Virus record (IMG/VR): IMGVR_UViG_3300045017_000165
Location: 20,701 to 84,700 of that record
DNA length: 64,000 nucleotides
Strand: one strand, 5' to 3'
DNA from: a virus
Position 1 is the stretch's first letter. Every line of letters starts with the position of its first letter. A model generated the notes under the pieces. It saw only the letters and a program-made list of their open reading frames with translations, was not told the origin of the DNA and made no database searches. The position numbers were made by a program, and so were the translations under genes. This document shows, piece by piece, positions 26,051-34,632 of this stretch.

Positions 26051-26070
26051 AGTCTCCCTTATATCGGCAT
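26051..26070 (-). promoter_or_regulatory. GATATAAG promoter-like motif for the 26036 gene and SSB
   Basis: The minus strand reads GCCGATATAAGGGAGACT. The CGATATAAG core equals that at 16421-16440. It lies 20-30 bases upstream of the small membrane protein gene, giving a short leader. Confidence 0.6.
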
Positions 26071-26097
26071 ATCCTGATTTTATGCCAAACAACAATG

Positions 26098-26113
26098 TTG
26101 GTACAATAACGTT
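26098..26113 (+). promoter_or_regulatory. Possible promoter for a leaderless baseplate mRNA
   Basis: TACAAT at 26102-26107 is a good -10 hexamer and lies six bases before the ATG at 26114. No Shine-Dalgarno sequence fits in between, so if this is the promoter the message would start at or near the ATG. Confidence 0.35.
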
Positions 26114-27196
26114 ATGGCTAGAGAACTTAGTATTTACGAAGGTACGCTCGATGGCAGAAATGGACTTACCTGCCTGGGAAGAATCACAAACGTAGACGCT
26201 GACGCTCGTAGATGTCGCGTTAAGACTATCGGTCTTAAGGGTGCTACTGACGACTTAGATTTGTACAACGTTCAGTGGGTGTCTCTCACCGCACACGACC
26301 AAGGCGATGAGTGCACGTTTATCCCAAGAGCAGGGCAGTACGGAGTTGTGCTGTTCATAAACTCTGAGCCGTACATTACGGGCTTCTTTTCTACTCTACC
26401 CGCCGAACCCGGCGTAGTTAACTCCAATAAAGTGAAGCTAAAACCCGGTGACTGGATCGTCAAAACTATCGGTGAGAACAGAATAATCGTTAGAGGCGGT
26501 GGTTCTATTGAAGTCGAATCTAGTAAGATGTGCCACACTTACTGGCTTCCAGCTAGAAACCTAATCAGCAGCGTATGCAAGGAATATGAATTAGAGTGCG
26601 ACGGAGGGTTCTTCTTCTGGACTCGAGATAAAAAGACAGACGCAACCAAACTCGAATTCTTCGCTTACAACTCACTTAAACCTACCAATGCTTGCTCTGT
26701 TCAAATGGGTACCGGAGTAGGCGGAGAACTGCTTCGCGTTATCGCCGGCTCATGTGACGGAAAACCAGATATTCAAAACTCAGTGTTCAAACTACTGGTG
26801 CAGCCCACGGGAGACACCACTTTAGACGTCGGCAATGGTAAAGCGACGCTTTCGATTAAAGGCGCGACAGGTGATACGTCTCTGGTCACAAAAGGTAAAC
26901 TAACCATCACTACCACTGGGGATGCAGCGCTAACCTCCGCAGGAGCTTTGAAGCAAGTCGGAAAGACTGCTAGCGTTGAGGGTACCACCTCAGCGCAACT
27001 AAAGAGCAACAAGGTAGCCATTGGTAATAGCGGAACGGAGCTTCTAGATCAGATCGTGACAGCACTTAAAGCCATCGGGATGCTCACTCCACCAACCGCT
27101 GTAGGACCTACCGCCCCATTTCAATCCGCACCTCAGTGGTCACAAGTTCAGGCTGCTATAGGTAAGATCGAAAGCATCAAGGGTTCCATCTCATGA
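26114..27196 (+). CDS. Baseplate central spike or assembly protein (gpV/gp5-like)
   Basis: A 360-residue protein. Residues about 15-110 have an OB-like beta pattern (G-R-I-T-N-V-D, R-C-R-V, P-R-A-G-Q-Y-G-V-V-L-F). Residues 225-310 are a repetitive beta stretch (T-L-D-V-G-N-G-K-A-T-L-S-I-K-G, then A-A-L-T-S-A-G-A-L), the form of a trimeric spike helix. The close A-I-G-N-S-G-T-E-L-L-D-Q-I-V is typical of baseplate spike proteins. It would form the needle under the tail tube. It overlaps the next gene by four bases. The family call is by pattern. Confidence 0.7.
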   Translation: MARELSIYEGTLDGRNGLTCLGRITNVDADARRCRVKTIGLKGATDDLDLYNVQWVSLTAHDQGDECTFIPRAGQYGVVLFINSEPYITGFFSTLPAEPGVVNSNKVKLKPGDWIVKTIGENRIIVRGGGSIEVESSKMCHTYWLPARNLISSVCKEYELECDGGFFFWTRDKKTDATKLEFFAYNSLKPTNACSVQMGTGVGGELLRVIAGSCDGKPDIQNSVFKLLVQPTGDTTLDVGNGKATLSIKGATGDTSLVTKGKLTITTTGDAALTSAGALKQVGKTASVEGTTSAQLKSNKVAIGNSGTELLDQIVTALKAIGMLTPPTAVGPTAPFQSAPQWSQVQAAIGKIESIKGSIS

Positions 27197-27762
27197 GTCT
27201 TGATCCTCTATCCGACTGGAAGGCAGCTATTGACGCACTACCTGCAGCAAATTCCACCCCAGCTGGAACTCTCAACCTAGCTAATGCAATCTCGGAACTG
27301 GAAGATAAAGTGCAAGCCGGTTCAAAGGGTAGTCCTGGTATTCTAACTACAAACTCCTCCCTCTTCGCTGCAGGACTGGCGGCTATGGCGCCAACATCTG
27401 GTACTGGTTGGGTAGATACGATCGTAAGCGCATGGCAAGCCGCGCTTACCGCTAGCTCCATCACCCCTAGTACTGTTAATGATCCTACCACATGGGTAGC
27501 CTCATCAACCGATACTTTAACCCTAGCAGTCGTACCAGCTACTATCACTACTCTGAGCAGTGCCGTCAGCGAGCTGAGGTCCGAACTAATGGAATTGGCT
27601 GCGTCTTTTCAAGGGGGTGGAGATCCAGCCATACAGCAGAACGCCACCGAAAAATTTGCGGGAGCCTTCCGTAAAGCAGTGTTAAAATTCAAGTTTAATT
27701 GCATTGGTCTGGTGGTAGCTACTCCGCCGACTCCACTACTAGTAGCCATTGACGCGAAATAA
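27193..27762 (+). CDS. Putative baseplate-associated protein
   Basis: A 189-residue protein rich in Ala, Thr and Ser. It overlaps the spike gene by four bases, which suggests the two act together. The middle has a Thr/Ser/Ala-rich low-complexity stretch (residues about 80-125), and the C-terminal third has a basic helix (F-R-K-A-V-L-K-F-K-F) and a hydrophobic segment (I-G-L-V-V-A). No family recognised. Confidence 0.6.
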   Translation: MSLDPLSDWKAAIDALPAANSTPAGTLNLANAISELEDKVQAGSKGSPGILTTNSSLFAAGLAAMAPTSGTGWVDTIVSAWQAALTASSITPSTVNDPTTWVASSTDTLTLAVVPATITTLSSAVSELRSELMELAASFQGGGDPAIQQNATEKFAGAFRKAVLKFKFNCIGLVVATPPTPLLVAIDAK

Positions 27763-27831
27763 ACGTCTATTTATTCAAATACAATAGTAGGATATTATTG
27801 GGTAGACATCACACGATGAGGAGACAACCAA

Positions 27832-29889
27832 ATGCCAGGTCTTGAGAACCTTTTTGCCGCCGAACCCAAACTTCCTTCAGTTCAAACGCTTAAGATGCCA
27901 GAGAATCCTCAAGAATGGGCAGAAGCCATAACGGTCGCTGCCAGAGAACGCTATCCTGATTTAGCTCATCTACCACTTGTCATTGAATTCCGTAAAAAAG
28001 ACGAGCAAGCCGGCACCGCGGTAGGGGCTATTCACGTTACAAGCGACGACGATAAAAAAACAATCTTTCTCCCGATCGTCATTAAAAAGTTTGAACTATC
28101 ACCTCTCGACGTATGGATGGAAAAAGACACCCAAGCCATTCACCCCATTAAGCCGGATACTTTTAAAAAGGCGTTCTTTAATCCGTCTTCAGCTAAAGGA
28201 CTCGATGTCCGCCCTACAGATGTAGCCGGTCAGTACTTCAACGACCCCTCCACTTGGAGTTCCAACTATCCACCACTCCAAGGTCGATACAGCTACGCTT
28301 CTGCTGGTTATCCAATTCTTGATAGCATTAGCGACACCATCCGAGAAAAAGAGCTGAAAGAGTTTCGTGAAACCCTGCAAAAAAATGCCTTCGTTCTAGC
28401 TAAATTTAAACGCGGTCCTCACTACGAAGTAATTCAAAAGCTAGCGGCTAAAATTCCTACTAAGGATCCCGACTACGTAGCTTCTGCCACTAAGCTTATT
28501 CCGGTGGGAGCGGCTAGCATTAAACGTGAGGGTAAAGATAAGTATTCGGTCCTTTCCATGGCAGACCAAATGTTTGATCTCGCTGCTAGTGAATATCTGG
28601 ACGAGTATAACTGCCGTAACTGGCTTTCAAAAATTACTGCCTTTTGTAAAGACTCTATCCACGACCTTCCACAACAAGGAGAAAAACTCCTTGTAACGAA
28701 ACCGGCTCCGAAAGGAACCGTTTATCTATTTGATCAGACAAAATACTCCCCGGTCAGCGCTGACGAGTTCGCAGCATACGTAGTAAAGACTAAAACCGGT
28801 GTTCAGTCACACGGCGTAGTTTTCCCAAACGTGGTTGAGTTCAACGGTGATAAGGCTCCTGTAAAACTTTTCGTCAGTCAGTCACACTGCAGTTTCCAGA
28901 CAAACATCGCCGGAGAAAAGAAACCAGATAGCGAAATGATGGCTAAAGTTCTTAAGCCATCCGCCGCTAGAGTGGGGCAGACCGGAACATTCGTATTTAT
29001 TGACGATGGTCAGGCAATCGCCACCGTCCCTGTCACAATCAAGGCGATCGAAGAATACGGTCAAGCCCGTATTACCGCAATCAAACTGGATGGCACAAAA
29101 ATCAAAATTAGCCGCGGCTATTCCGACGATCCTCCAAAGATGACAGAAGCGTTGCCGTGTACTAAACCTGCTAAGACTAAAGATAAATTCCTAGATGTTC
29201 ACTCTATGATCGAGGATCGTCCTAAAGAATATACTATTCCAAGATCAATGATCTGGATTCCTATGGAAGGTTTCCAGGAAGTTTCTAGCTCTCCAAAAGA
29301 ATGGATGCAGAAAGAGGCTGCTAAGGTATCTCACGATCCGTTTAACATTCGCTATACAGGCATTGTTTATGAAGCCTATGGTAGTGATATCGAAAAACGC
29401 GCTTTCAGCGAAAGAGAGCTGAAAGTAACCCTAGCCAACAAAGGCGCAGACGCAGAGATGATCGACTCTGTTATCAAAGTTGCGAGGGCTAAAGGTAAAT
29501 GTTGTGTTCACGGTCTTCGACAGCTTAAGAAAAAAGCTGACATTATTAAAGTTGCAACAGATGCCTCCGCACGCTTAGAGAAAGCCTGCGCAGAGCTGAA
29601 GAGAGACTTAGTCAAGTTCGCGGCGGAAGTCGGCGACTCATCAATGACAGTTGATGCCATGTTGTCACTTAACTTTGTAAACCCCGAGAACTTGGCTAAG
29701 TTCGTTTCCTACAAGCCTGTGTTTGAGAAAGTCGCTGACTACCTGGCGGAGCTCTTGATGGCGGCAAGACTGGGTATTAAAGACATGTCCGAGAGTGCGC
29801 TAGTAACTGCGATCGCTCGTATTCAAGAAGTAATCGATGGTCTAGCTAAAGTTCAAACAAGCCTTAGCGGATCAGGAGAAAAGGTTTAA
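27832..29889 (+). CDS. Large virion-associated protein
   Basis: A 685-residue protein of unknown family. The first two thirds look globular with mixed structure and an acidic surface. From about residue 480 on it becomes helical and rich in x-K-x-A motifs (Q-K-E-A-A-K-V, E-K-R-A-F, V-I-K-V-A-R, V-K-F-A-A, F-E-K-V-A-D). Cys-Cys at about 559 is unusual. A GAGGAG site precedes the ATG. It follows the spike genes and precedes a tagged protein, so a virion role is likely. Confidence 0.65.
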   Translation: MPGLENLFAAEPKLPSVQTLKMPENPQEWAEAITVAARERYPDLAHLPLVIEFRKKDEQAGTAVGAIHVTSDDDKKTIFLPIVIKKFELSPLDVWMEKDTQAIHPIKPDTFKKAFFNPSSAKGLDVRPTDVAGQYFNDPSTWSSNYPPLQGRYSYASAGYPILDSISDTIREKELKEFRETLQKNAFVLAKFKRGPHYEVIQKLAAKIPTKDPDYVASATKLIPVGAASIKREGKDKYSVLSMADQMFDLAASEYLDEYNCRNWLSKITAFCKDSIHDLPQQGEKLLVTKPAPKGTVYLFDQTKYSPVSADEFAAYVVKTKTGVQSHGVVFPNVVEFNGDKAPVKLFVSQSHCSFQTNIAGEKKPDSEMMAKVLKPSAARVGQTGTFVFIDDGQAIATVPVTIKAIEEYGQARITAIKLDGTKIKISRGYSDDPPKMTEALPCTKPAKTKDKFLDVHSMIEDRPKEYTIPRSMIWIPMEGFQEVSSSPKEWMQKEAAKVSHDPFNIRYTGIVYEAYGSDIEKRAFSERELKVTLANKGADAEMIDSVIKVARAKGKCCVHGLRQLKKKADIIKVATDASARLEKACAELKRDLVKFAAEVGDSSMTVDAMLSLNFVNPENLAKFVSYKPVFEKVADYLAELLMAARLGIKDMSESALVTAIARIQEVIDGLAKVQTSLSGSGEKV

Positions 29890-29892
29890 TTA

Positions 29893-30120
29893 ATGTTTAC
29901 GCTAGGACTAGAGAAAACTTCAAAAGTGCTTTCAGCTAAAGGTAGAAAGCATATTAAAGAAGAAAACTTTGCGCTTCCAGGAAGACGATATCCAATTCAC
30001 GATGCGGCTCACGCTCGCAATGCTCTAGCTCGAGTCGCTCAGCACGGTACTCCTGAGGAGCAAGCGATCGTAAAAAGAAAAGTGGAAGCAAAGTTCCCTA
30101 GTATTGGCGACAAAAGCTGA
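29893..30120 (+). CDS. Tagged small protein with a conserved phage HA-R-N-A-L-A-R-V module
   Basis: Seventy-five residues. The first ten (M-F-T-L-G-L-E-K-T-S) are a variant of the recurring tag. The rest (F-A-L-P-G-R-R-Y-P-I-H-D, then H-A-R-N-A-L-A-R-V, H-G-T-P-E-E) matches a short sequence module that I recall from the ends of many phage proteins, often in maturation proteases or capsid-associated proteins. It is translationally close to the preceding gene (three-base gap). Fusion of this module to the tag supports a virion location. Confidence 0.65.
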   Translation: MFTLGLEKTSKVLSAKGRKHIKEENFALPGRRYPIHDAAHARNALARVAQHGTPEEQAIVKRKVEAKFPSIGDKS

Positions 30121-30141
30121 TAGTGGAGTCAAGAGAATTCG

Positions 30142-31110
30142 TTGACTTCCCGTTACTCCTGGCTCAATACTTTAGGTATGGGTGTACCTTTCCACCGATA
30201 TCTGACGTGGCTATGCTTTAAAGAGCTAGAAGATGAACAGATCCGCTCTTTTTTTGAAAATTTTACCATCCCATGCCCATCCAAATCAATGATTGAAGAG
30301 TACCGCACAAAGGCTGAGGGAATTCTTGTATCCTCTGCTACTAGGCGGCGTGTTAAAGCACTAAAGTACGATGCTTCTGACGCACTGATACTAGAGAAGT
30401 TTGGGCTTGGTGAGACGTATAAAAGGGATGTGGGCGGCATAGCTGGCGAACCTAAGCTTAAGGCAGCTTGGGATGAGGTGTTCAGTGTTCTTGAAAACCC
30501 CCTAACTAGAGTAGCGATGGACTGTGCTTTTTTATGCAGATACTCTCCTGAGGATCTGTCGCAGATACTACCTGAGATGCTAGGAACGAGCTGCACGTCT
30601 GCTGGAGTGGCACTCTACCGGAAGTACTTCTTCGATTACTCTTCGATGAGTAGAAGCGACTGGAAGGACTTTCTAGCCCTCACTGAGGACGTGCCCTACG
30701 TACACGTTAGGTATTACACGGCGCTTACAAAGCCTAAGGAAGAGACTCTGTTCCTGGTGGGGATACCAACTAAGCCCGACTTCTCACGGTTCTTAAAGAA
30801 CGTGCTAGCTACCGCGGATTTTAAATTTAAGTACTACTCCAGGCTATCATCTCCGGATAGTGACGCTCAGGCTAAGACTTGGGCTAAGGTTGGGTTTGAG
30901 GCTGGGGTTAGATATGAGAAGGTGTCGACTGGCGACGTGACTGACTTCTCGTCGGCGGTGCAGACTGAGTTCGATATGCTTGACCCCACGTTCCAGACGA
31001 TCGATAACGACCTTCTTAGCCAAGTGAAGACGCAAGCATCGGTGGAAGAAAAGCCTACGTCCGCCCCTGCGTTACCTGCCGAACAGACCTATAATATGAA
31101 CGACGTTTGA
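30142..31110 (+). CDS. Hypothetical protein upstream of terminase
   Basis: A 322-residue, mostly helical protein. The reading frame opens with TTG at 30142; an ATG at 30178 is an alternative start. The N-terminal half has basic helices (A-T-R-R-R-V-K-A-L-K near residue 67) and could bind DNA. The position before the large terminase would suit a small terminase or packaging partner, but the length is larger than usual and the two genes are separated by 500 bases, so I leave it unassigned. Confidence 0.6.
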   Translation: MTSRYSWLNTLGMGVPFHRYLTWLCFKELEDEQIRSFFENFTIPCPSKSMIEEYRTKAEGILVSSATRRRVKALKYDASDALILEKFGLGETYKRDVGGIAGEPKLKAAWDEVFSVLENPLTRVAMDCAFLCRYSPEDLSQILPEMLGTSCTSAGVALYRKYFFDYSSMSRSDWKDFLALTEDVPYVHVRYYTALTKPKEETLFLVGIPTKPDFSRFLKNVLATADFKFKYYSRLSSPDSDAQAKTWAKVGFEAGVRYEKVSTGDVTDFSSAVQTEFDMLDPTFQTIDNDLLSQVKTQASVEEKPTSAPALPAEQTYNMNDV

Positions 31111-31137
31111 GCAAACCGCTCGGGTATTGTTCTTTCA

Positions 31138-31170
31138 GTTTTATGCAAGAGCGACCCCGTTTTATGCAAG
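31138..31170 (+). repeat. Direct repeat GTTTTATGCAAG
   Basis: Two exact 12-base copies start at 31138 and 31159, 21 bases apart (two helical turns), so both would face the same side of the DNA. Confidence 0.8.
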
Positions 31171-31233
31171 CTATTCCAAGAATTGACGCGGTGCTCAGGT
31201 CATTCGTAGAAAAAGCCACTGTCAATTCTTTGA

Positions 31234-31262
31234 CAAAGTTTTGAGATTTTGTCAAAACTTTG
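31234..31262. repeat. Inverted repeat, 10-bp arms
   Basis: CAAAGTTTTG (31234-31243) and its exact complement CAAAACTTTG (31253-31262) around a nine-base spacer. Could be an operator or origin hairpin. Confidence 0.8.
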
Positions 31263-31391
31263 ACTAACGCACTGTTTCGTATTTGTGCATGCATGCGAAA
31301 TGACGCGCCCTCTCTGGAACGAGCAGGTGCGTTAGTGTAGCGTAATTTCAAGTGAATTTTATGACGCGGTGTTTCGTATTACTATTCCATT

Positions 31392-31413
31392 CCTATAAGT
31401 AAGGTCTTATAGG
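31392..31413. repeat. Inverted repeat CCTATAAG / CTTATAGG
   Basis: Perfect 8-bp arms around TAAGGT. Each arm, read outward on its own strand, contains TATAAG, the core of the minus-strand promoter-like motif, so this may be a divergent or symmetrical control site. Confidence 0.75.
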
Positions 31414-31545
31414 GATAAAAAATTTTAATGGGGCGCGCTCCCGCGTTTTTCTTTTCCCTACAACCCTTGTGATATTTGGTCTTGAATAGCTTGAATAGAA
31501 ATACGAATCGGTGCGTCACAAATTGCTCCGTGCGTCTAACGCGTC

Positions 31546-31571
31546 AATACCTGATCGACCAGTCAGGTATT
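31546..31571. repeat. Inverted repeat AATACCTGA / TCAGGTATT
   Basis: Perfect 9-bp arms around an eight-base loop, about 45 bases upstream of the terminase ATG. Suits an operator or a leader hairpin; there is no T run for a terminator on the plus strand. Confidence 0.7.
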
Positions 31572-31617
31572 TCAATACTCAGTTGCAATACCCGTTGACT
31601 GCGGTGATAACTAAAGT

Positions 31618-34560
31618 ATGGGAGACTCAGAGTTAGATTTCTTGCGCAGCGGCAGTACTGACGAGATAGAAGCCAACAGAGCAGCTTCCAGCGATGAGAG
31701 ACTCAAATCTCTAGCCTCTCCGGAACGCGTCGCCAAAGTCATGTCTGCGCTTAAATCTGATGGCTCCACCAAGACCCTGATCAAGGCTAAGAAGTCAGAC
31801 TGGATACGAGCCCTGATCCACCTCGACGGCACTAACTTCGACTTCTCTGGACGCGACTACCTAAAACAGATCTACGATACGAAGCATCCGCATAAACTTC
31901 TTGTCACGGGGCGTCAAGTTGAAAAATGTCAACCGATTTGGTCAACTATTCACAGAAGCGATGGGGGTGAATGTCGCATAGATGAACTTCGCTTAGGGGA
32001 CTCTATCTGCGCCATGAACCAAGGGGGCATACAGACGCAGGACTTAGTGTTAGCCTCGGAATCTAACGGTGTTAAAAAGTGTCTTCGCATAAAAACTCGC
32101 CTAGGCTCTACGATTGAAGCCACGTTGAACCACCCCTTTAGAAAACTACTCACATGGGAGCAAGCCTCTAAGCTAATAGTTGGTGATAAAATCGCGGCAC
32201 TTCGCAGTGTAGGGTTTTTTGGAGATAAGCAAAACGATCTGGCGATGGTAGTGGGGCTTCTGTTTGGAGATGGAAGCTTCAGTAATAGACTCATTTCGCT
32301 GGCGTGTGGAAGAGCTCCTATCCAAGAACTATTTGAAAAAGAGTATATTAGGCTAGAGGGTATAGCGCCTAAGTTTAGTTTGTCGAAAGGCTCAAAAACA
32401 CAACGAACCTATCGAGTCAGTGTCTCTACTAAAATAGCAGCGTGGTTCTACGAGCACGATCTGATAGGTATGGTTGCAAGCATCAAAAAATTACCCGCCG
32501 AAGTTTTCTCTTACAATAAAGAGTCAACTCGAAATTTGATCCGAGGACTTTGGGCAACCGATGGGCATTGTAAGAACGTAACCTCTTCTAAGATTGATTT
32601 AGTTTACTGCTCCACTAGCGAAACACTTGTTAGACAAGTGAGACTACTACTAAGAAAGTTTGGAGTTCTTACAACACTTCGTACGTATAAGCCCCAGCGA
32701 GGACAAAAAGCATTCCTTATTAGAGTAGTCACAAGAAAATCCATAGAAGCTTTTCATCGTGACATTGGACCTATTCCAGGAAAACCATTTAATATTCCCG
32801 GGTGTGAGAGCAATAGCAATTTAGATACTGTCCCTAGAGAAGTACTCAACGTATTGAAGAAAGCAAAACGTGCTGCCGGTTATGGTGGAAGATGGGGCAG
32901 CGACAACAAATGCTTTGAGCGAGATTCAGGGTTCCGGTTTAAGTCAAATTATTGCCCAACATTTGAGAAGTTAGCTGCTGCGCAGTCTTTACTCAACAAC
33001 TCTACCATACAGAAAATCTTAGACTCGGATATTATTTGGGATGAGATTGTATCAATAGAGGATTTAGGAGACCAACCAACGTGGTCTATTCAAACCCAAA
33101 CAGAAACCTACATCTCTGATTTCATAGTCCAGCACAACTCTACAATGCTAGCTAACGAGATCATCATCAACTCGGTAGTGATACCTTATTTCAAAACTCT
33201 ATATGTATCGCCGTCGCATGATCAGACAAGACAGTTCAGCAACGGAAAGTTAAAGCCGTGGATCGAAGATAGTCCTCTTATTCAAAAGTACTTCCAGAAC
33301 TCTGCCGTATCAAAGCAGGTCTTTGAGAAGAGCATGTCAAACGGATCGATTGCGTTTCTCAGGTCAGCTTTTCTAAGTGCTGACCGAACACGCGGAATAT
33401 CTAGTGATATACTATGCTTAGACGAGATTCAGGACATTTTAACGTCAAATATTCCGGTCATTACCGAGACCTTATCGCATAGTAAGTATGGGTATAAGAT
33501 TTTCGCCGGCACTCCAAAGACTCTTGAGAATCCTATCCAGCAGTACTTTGAGATGTCTAGCATGTGCGAGTGGTTGATACCTTGTTTCGCACACTCGCCG
33601 CCGCACTGGAACTACATTGATGAGAAGAGTATCGGTAAGGACGGACCAATATGCAATAAATGCGGCAAGCCCATTAATCCTGCTGAAGGTAAGTGGATAG
33701 CATTCAATGATAGTCGAGATATTCTGGGGTTTAGGATTTCACAGATCATGGTGCCATGGATCTATCAGAATCCTCTGAAGTGGAAGGAGTTCTTGTGGAA
33801 GTACGAGAACCTTTCGAGAGGTATTTTTTATAACGAGTGCTTGGGTATTTCTTTTGACTCCGCAAGCAAGCCTATTACGCGCACTGAATTAGTTGAGTGC
33901 TGCTCGTCAAAACATCCACTACGCTATCATCCAGACTCCTTCACGCATAAGATAGATCTATTTGCCGGTGTGGATTACGGCGAGGGCTCGGACGGAACAG
34001 AACGGGGTATGAAAGGAAGGATGAAGAACGCTTCGTACACAGTTCTTACGATAGGAGTCTATCTCGACCCAACACATTTTCATTACTTATTTATGAAACG
34101 GTATACTGGAGAGGAAGCTCTCCCAGCTAACTGTATCGGTGACATTATAAATATTGCACGAGCGTTTAGGGTTAAGTGCGTTGGTGCTGACTGGGGTCAT
34201 GGATGGGGAGTTAATGAGCAACTGGAAACTGCTCTCGGAAAGTCGCGCGTAATTAAGTTTCAATACGTAGGTAATCAGCGCGAGCGTAAAAAGTTTGATG
34301 AGATAGGACTTAAATACCAACTAGGTAGAACAGAAGTGATGACAGACTTTTTTACAGCAATAAAAAACCACCACATAATTTTTCCGGCATGGGAGTCAGT
34401 TAAAGATTATCTGTGTGATATCGAACATGTTTACGCCGAGTACGGAGATGGGGGAAGGTCGCTTAAGTATGACCACAAACCATCGGAGCCTGATGACGCG
34501 CTTCACTCAATGATTTATTGTAAGGAAGCCGCGGACAACTATTTCGGTAAGCACAAATAG
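31618..34560 (+). CDS. Terminase large subunit with intein
   Basis: A 980-residue packaging motor with an ATPase and a nuclease domain. The Walker A region reads G-R-Q-V-E-K then S-T once the intein (residues 104-507) is removed; mature length is about 576, normal for the family. Walker B is L-C-L-D-E-I-Q-D near residue 600. The nuclease acidic motifs are G-V-D-Y-G-E-G (about 784), G-A-D-W-G-H-G (about 857) and E-P-D-D-A-L-H (about 957). A Cys pair (C-N-K-C) near 680 suggests a zinc ribbon. The usual Gly of the Walker A loop is Glu here. The ATG lacks a strong ribosome site. A terminator follows. Confidence 0.93.
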   Translation: MGDSELDFLRSGSTDEIEANRAASSDERLKSLASPERVAKVMSALKSDGSTKTLIKAKKSDWIRALIHLDGTNFDFSGRDYLKQIYDTKHPHKLLVTGRQVEKCQPIWSTIHRSDGGECRIDELRLGDSICAMNQGGIQTQDLVLASESNGVKKCLRIKTRLGSTIEATLNHPFRKLLTWEQASKLIVGDKIAALRSVGFFGDKQNDLAMVVGLLFGDGSFSNRLISLACGRAPIQELFEKEYIRLEGIAPKFSLSKGSKTQRTYRVSVSTKIAAWFYEHDLIGMVASIKKLPAEVFSYNKESTRNLIRGLWATDGHCKNVTSSKIDLVYCSTSETLVRQVRLLLRKFGVLTTLRTYKPQRGQKAFLIRVVTRKSIEAFHRDIGPIPGKPFNIPGCESNSNLDTVPREVLNVLKKAKRAAGYGGRWGSDNKCFERDSGFRFKSNYCPTFEKLAAAQSLLNNSTIQKILDSDIIWDEIVSIEDLGDQPTWSIQTQTETYISDFIVQHNSTMLANEIIINSVVIPYFKTLYVSPSHDQTRQFSNGKLKPWIEDSPLIQKYFQNSAVSKQVFEKSMSNGSIAFLRSAFLSADRTRGISSDILCLDEIQDILTSNIPVITETLSHSKYGYKIFAGTPKTLENPIQQYFEMSSMCEWLIPCFAHSPPHWNYIDEKSIGKDGPICNKCGKPINPAEGKWIAFNDSRDILGFRISQIMVPWIYQNPLKWKEFLWKYENLSRGIFYNECLGISFDSASKPITRTELVECCSSKHPLRYHPDSFTHKIDLFAGVDYGEGSDGTERGMKGRMKNASYTVLTIGVYLDPTHFHYLFMKRYTGEEALPANCIGDIINIARAFRVKCVGADWGHGWGVNEQLETALGKSRVIKFQYVGNQRERKKFDEIGLKYQLGRTEVMTDFFTAIKNHHIIFPAWESVKDYLCDIEHVYAEYGDGGRSLKYDHKPSEPDDALHSMIYCKEAADNYFGKHK
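31927..33138 (+). other. Intein with LAGLIDADG endonuclease in the terminase Walker A motif
   Basis: About 404 residues. It starts with Cys104 (C-Q-P-I-W-S-T), has a block B T-L-N-H-P, two LAGLIDADG motifs (V-V-G-L-L-F-G-D-G and I-R-G-L-W-A-T-D-G), and ends Y-I-S-D-F-I-V-Q-H-N before Ser508. All residues needed for standard splicing are present. Insertion lies between Lys and Ser of the ATP-binding loop, so the unspliced protein should be inactive. Confidence 0.93.
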
Positions 34561-34580
34561 ATAAAAAAACTAACAGTGTT

Positions 34581-34620
34581 GTATTAGCCGACCCCAACGC
34601 GAATCGGGGTCGGCTAATAC
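34581..34620. terminator. Bidirectional terminator between convergent genes
   Basis: A perfect 15-bp stem (GTATTAGCCGACCCC with its complement) and ten-base loop, followed by TTTATTT on the plus side and preceded by an A run for the minus side. It separates terminase from the early region. Confidence 0.9.
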
Positions 34621-34632
34621 TTTATTTACGCG

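Larger units (their letters stand above)
31111..31617. other. Long non-coding region with repeats ahead of terminase
   Basis: 507 bases without a supported gene, AT-rich in parts. It holds a 12-base direct repeat (GTTTTATGCAAG at 31138 and 31159), three copies of TGACGCG (31184, 31301, 31362; two extend to TGACGCGGTG), GTTTCGTATT twice (31274, 31371), and three perfect inverted repeats: 31234-31262, 31392-31413 and 31546-31571. Such density next to a terminase gene suits a packaging site or replication origin. I infer this from layout only. Confidence 0.55.

Noticed and set aside
30142-31110. Small terminase subunit
   Set aside because: The position fits, but the length and lack of a clear helix-turn-helix do not support a firm call.
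31055-31351. Minus-strand frame of 98 codons at the terminase gap
   Set aside because: It crosses the repeat-rich region and the end of a real plus gene; no ribosome site, odd composition.
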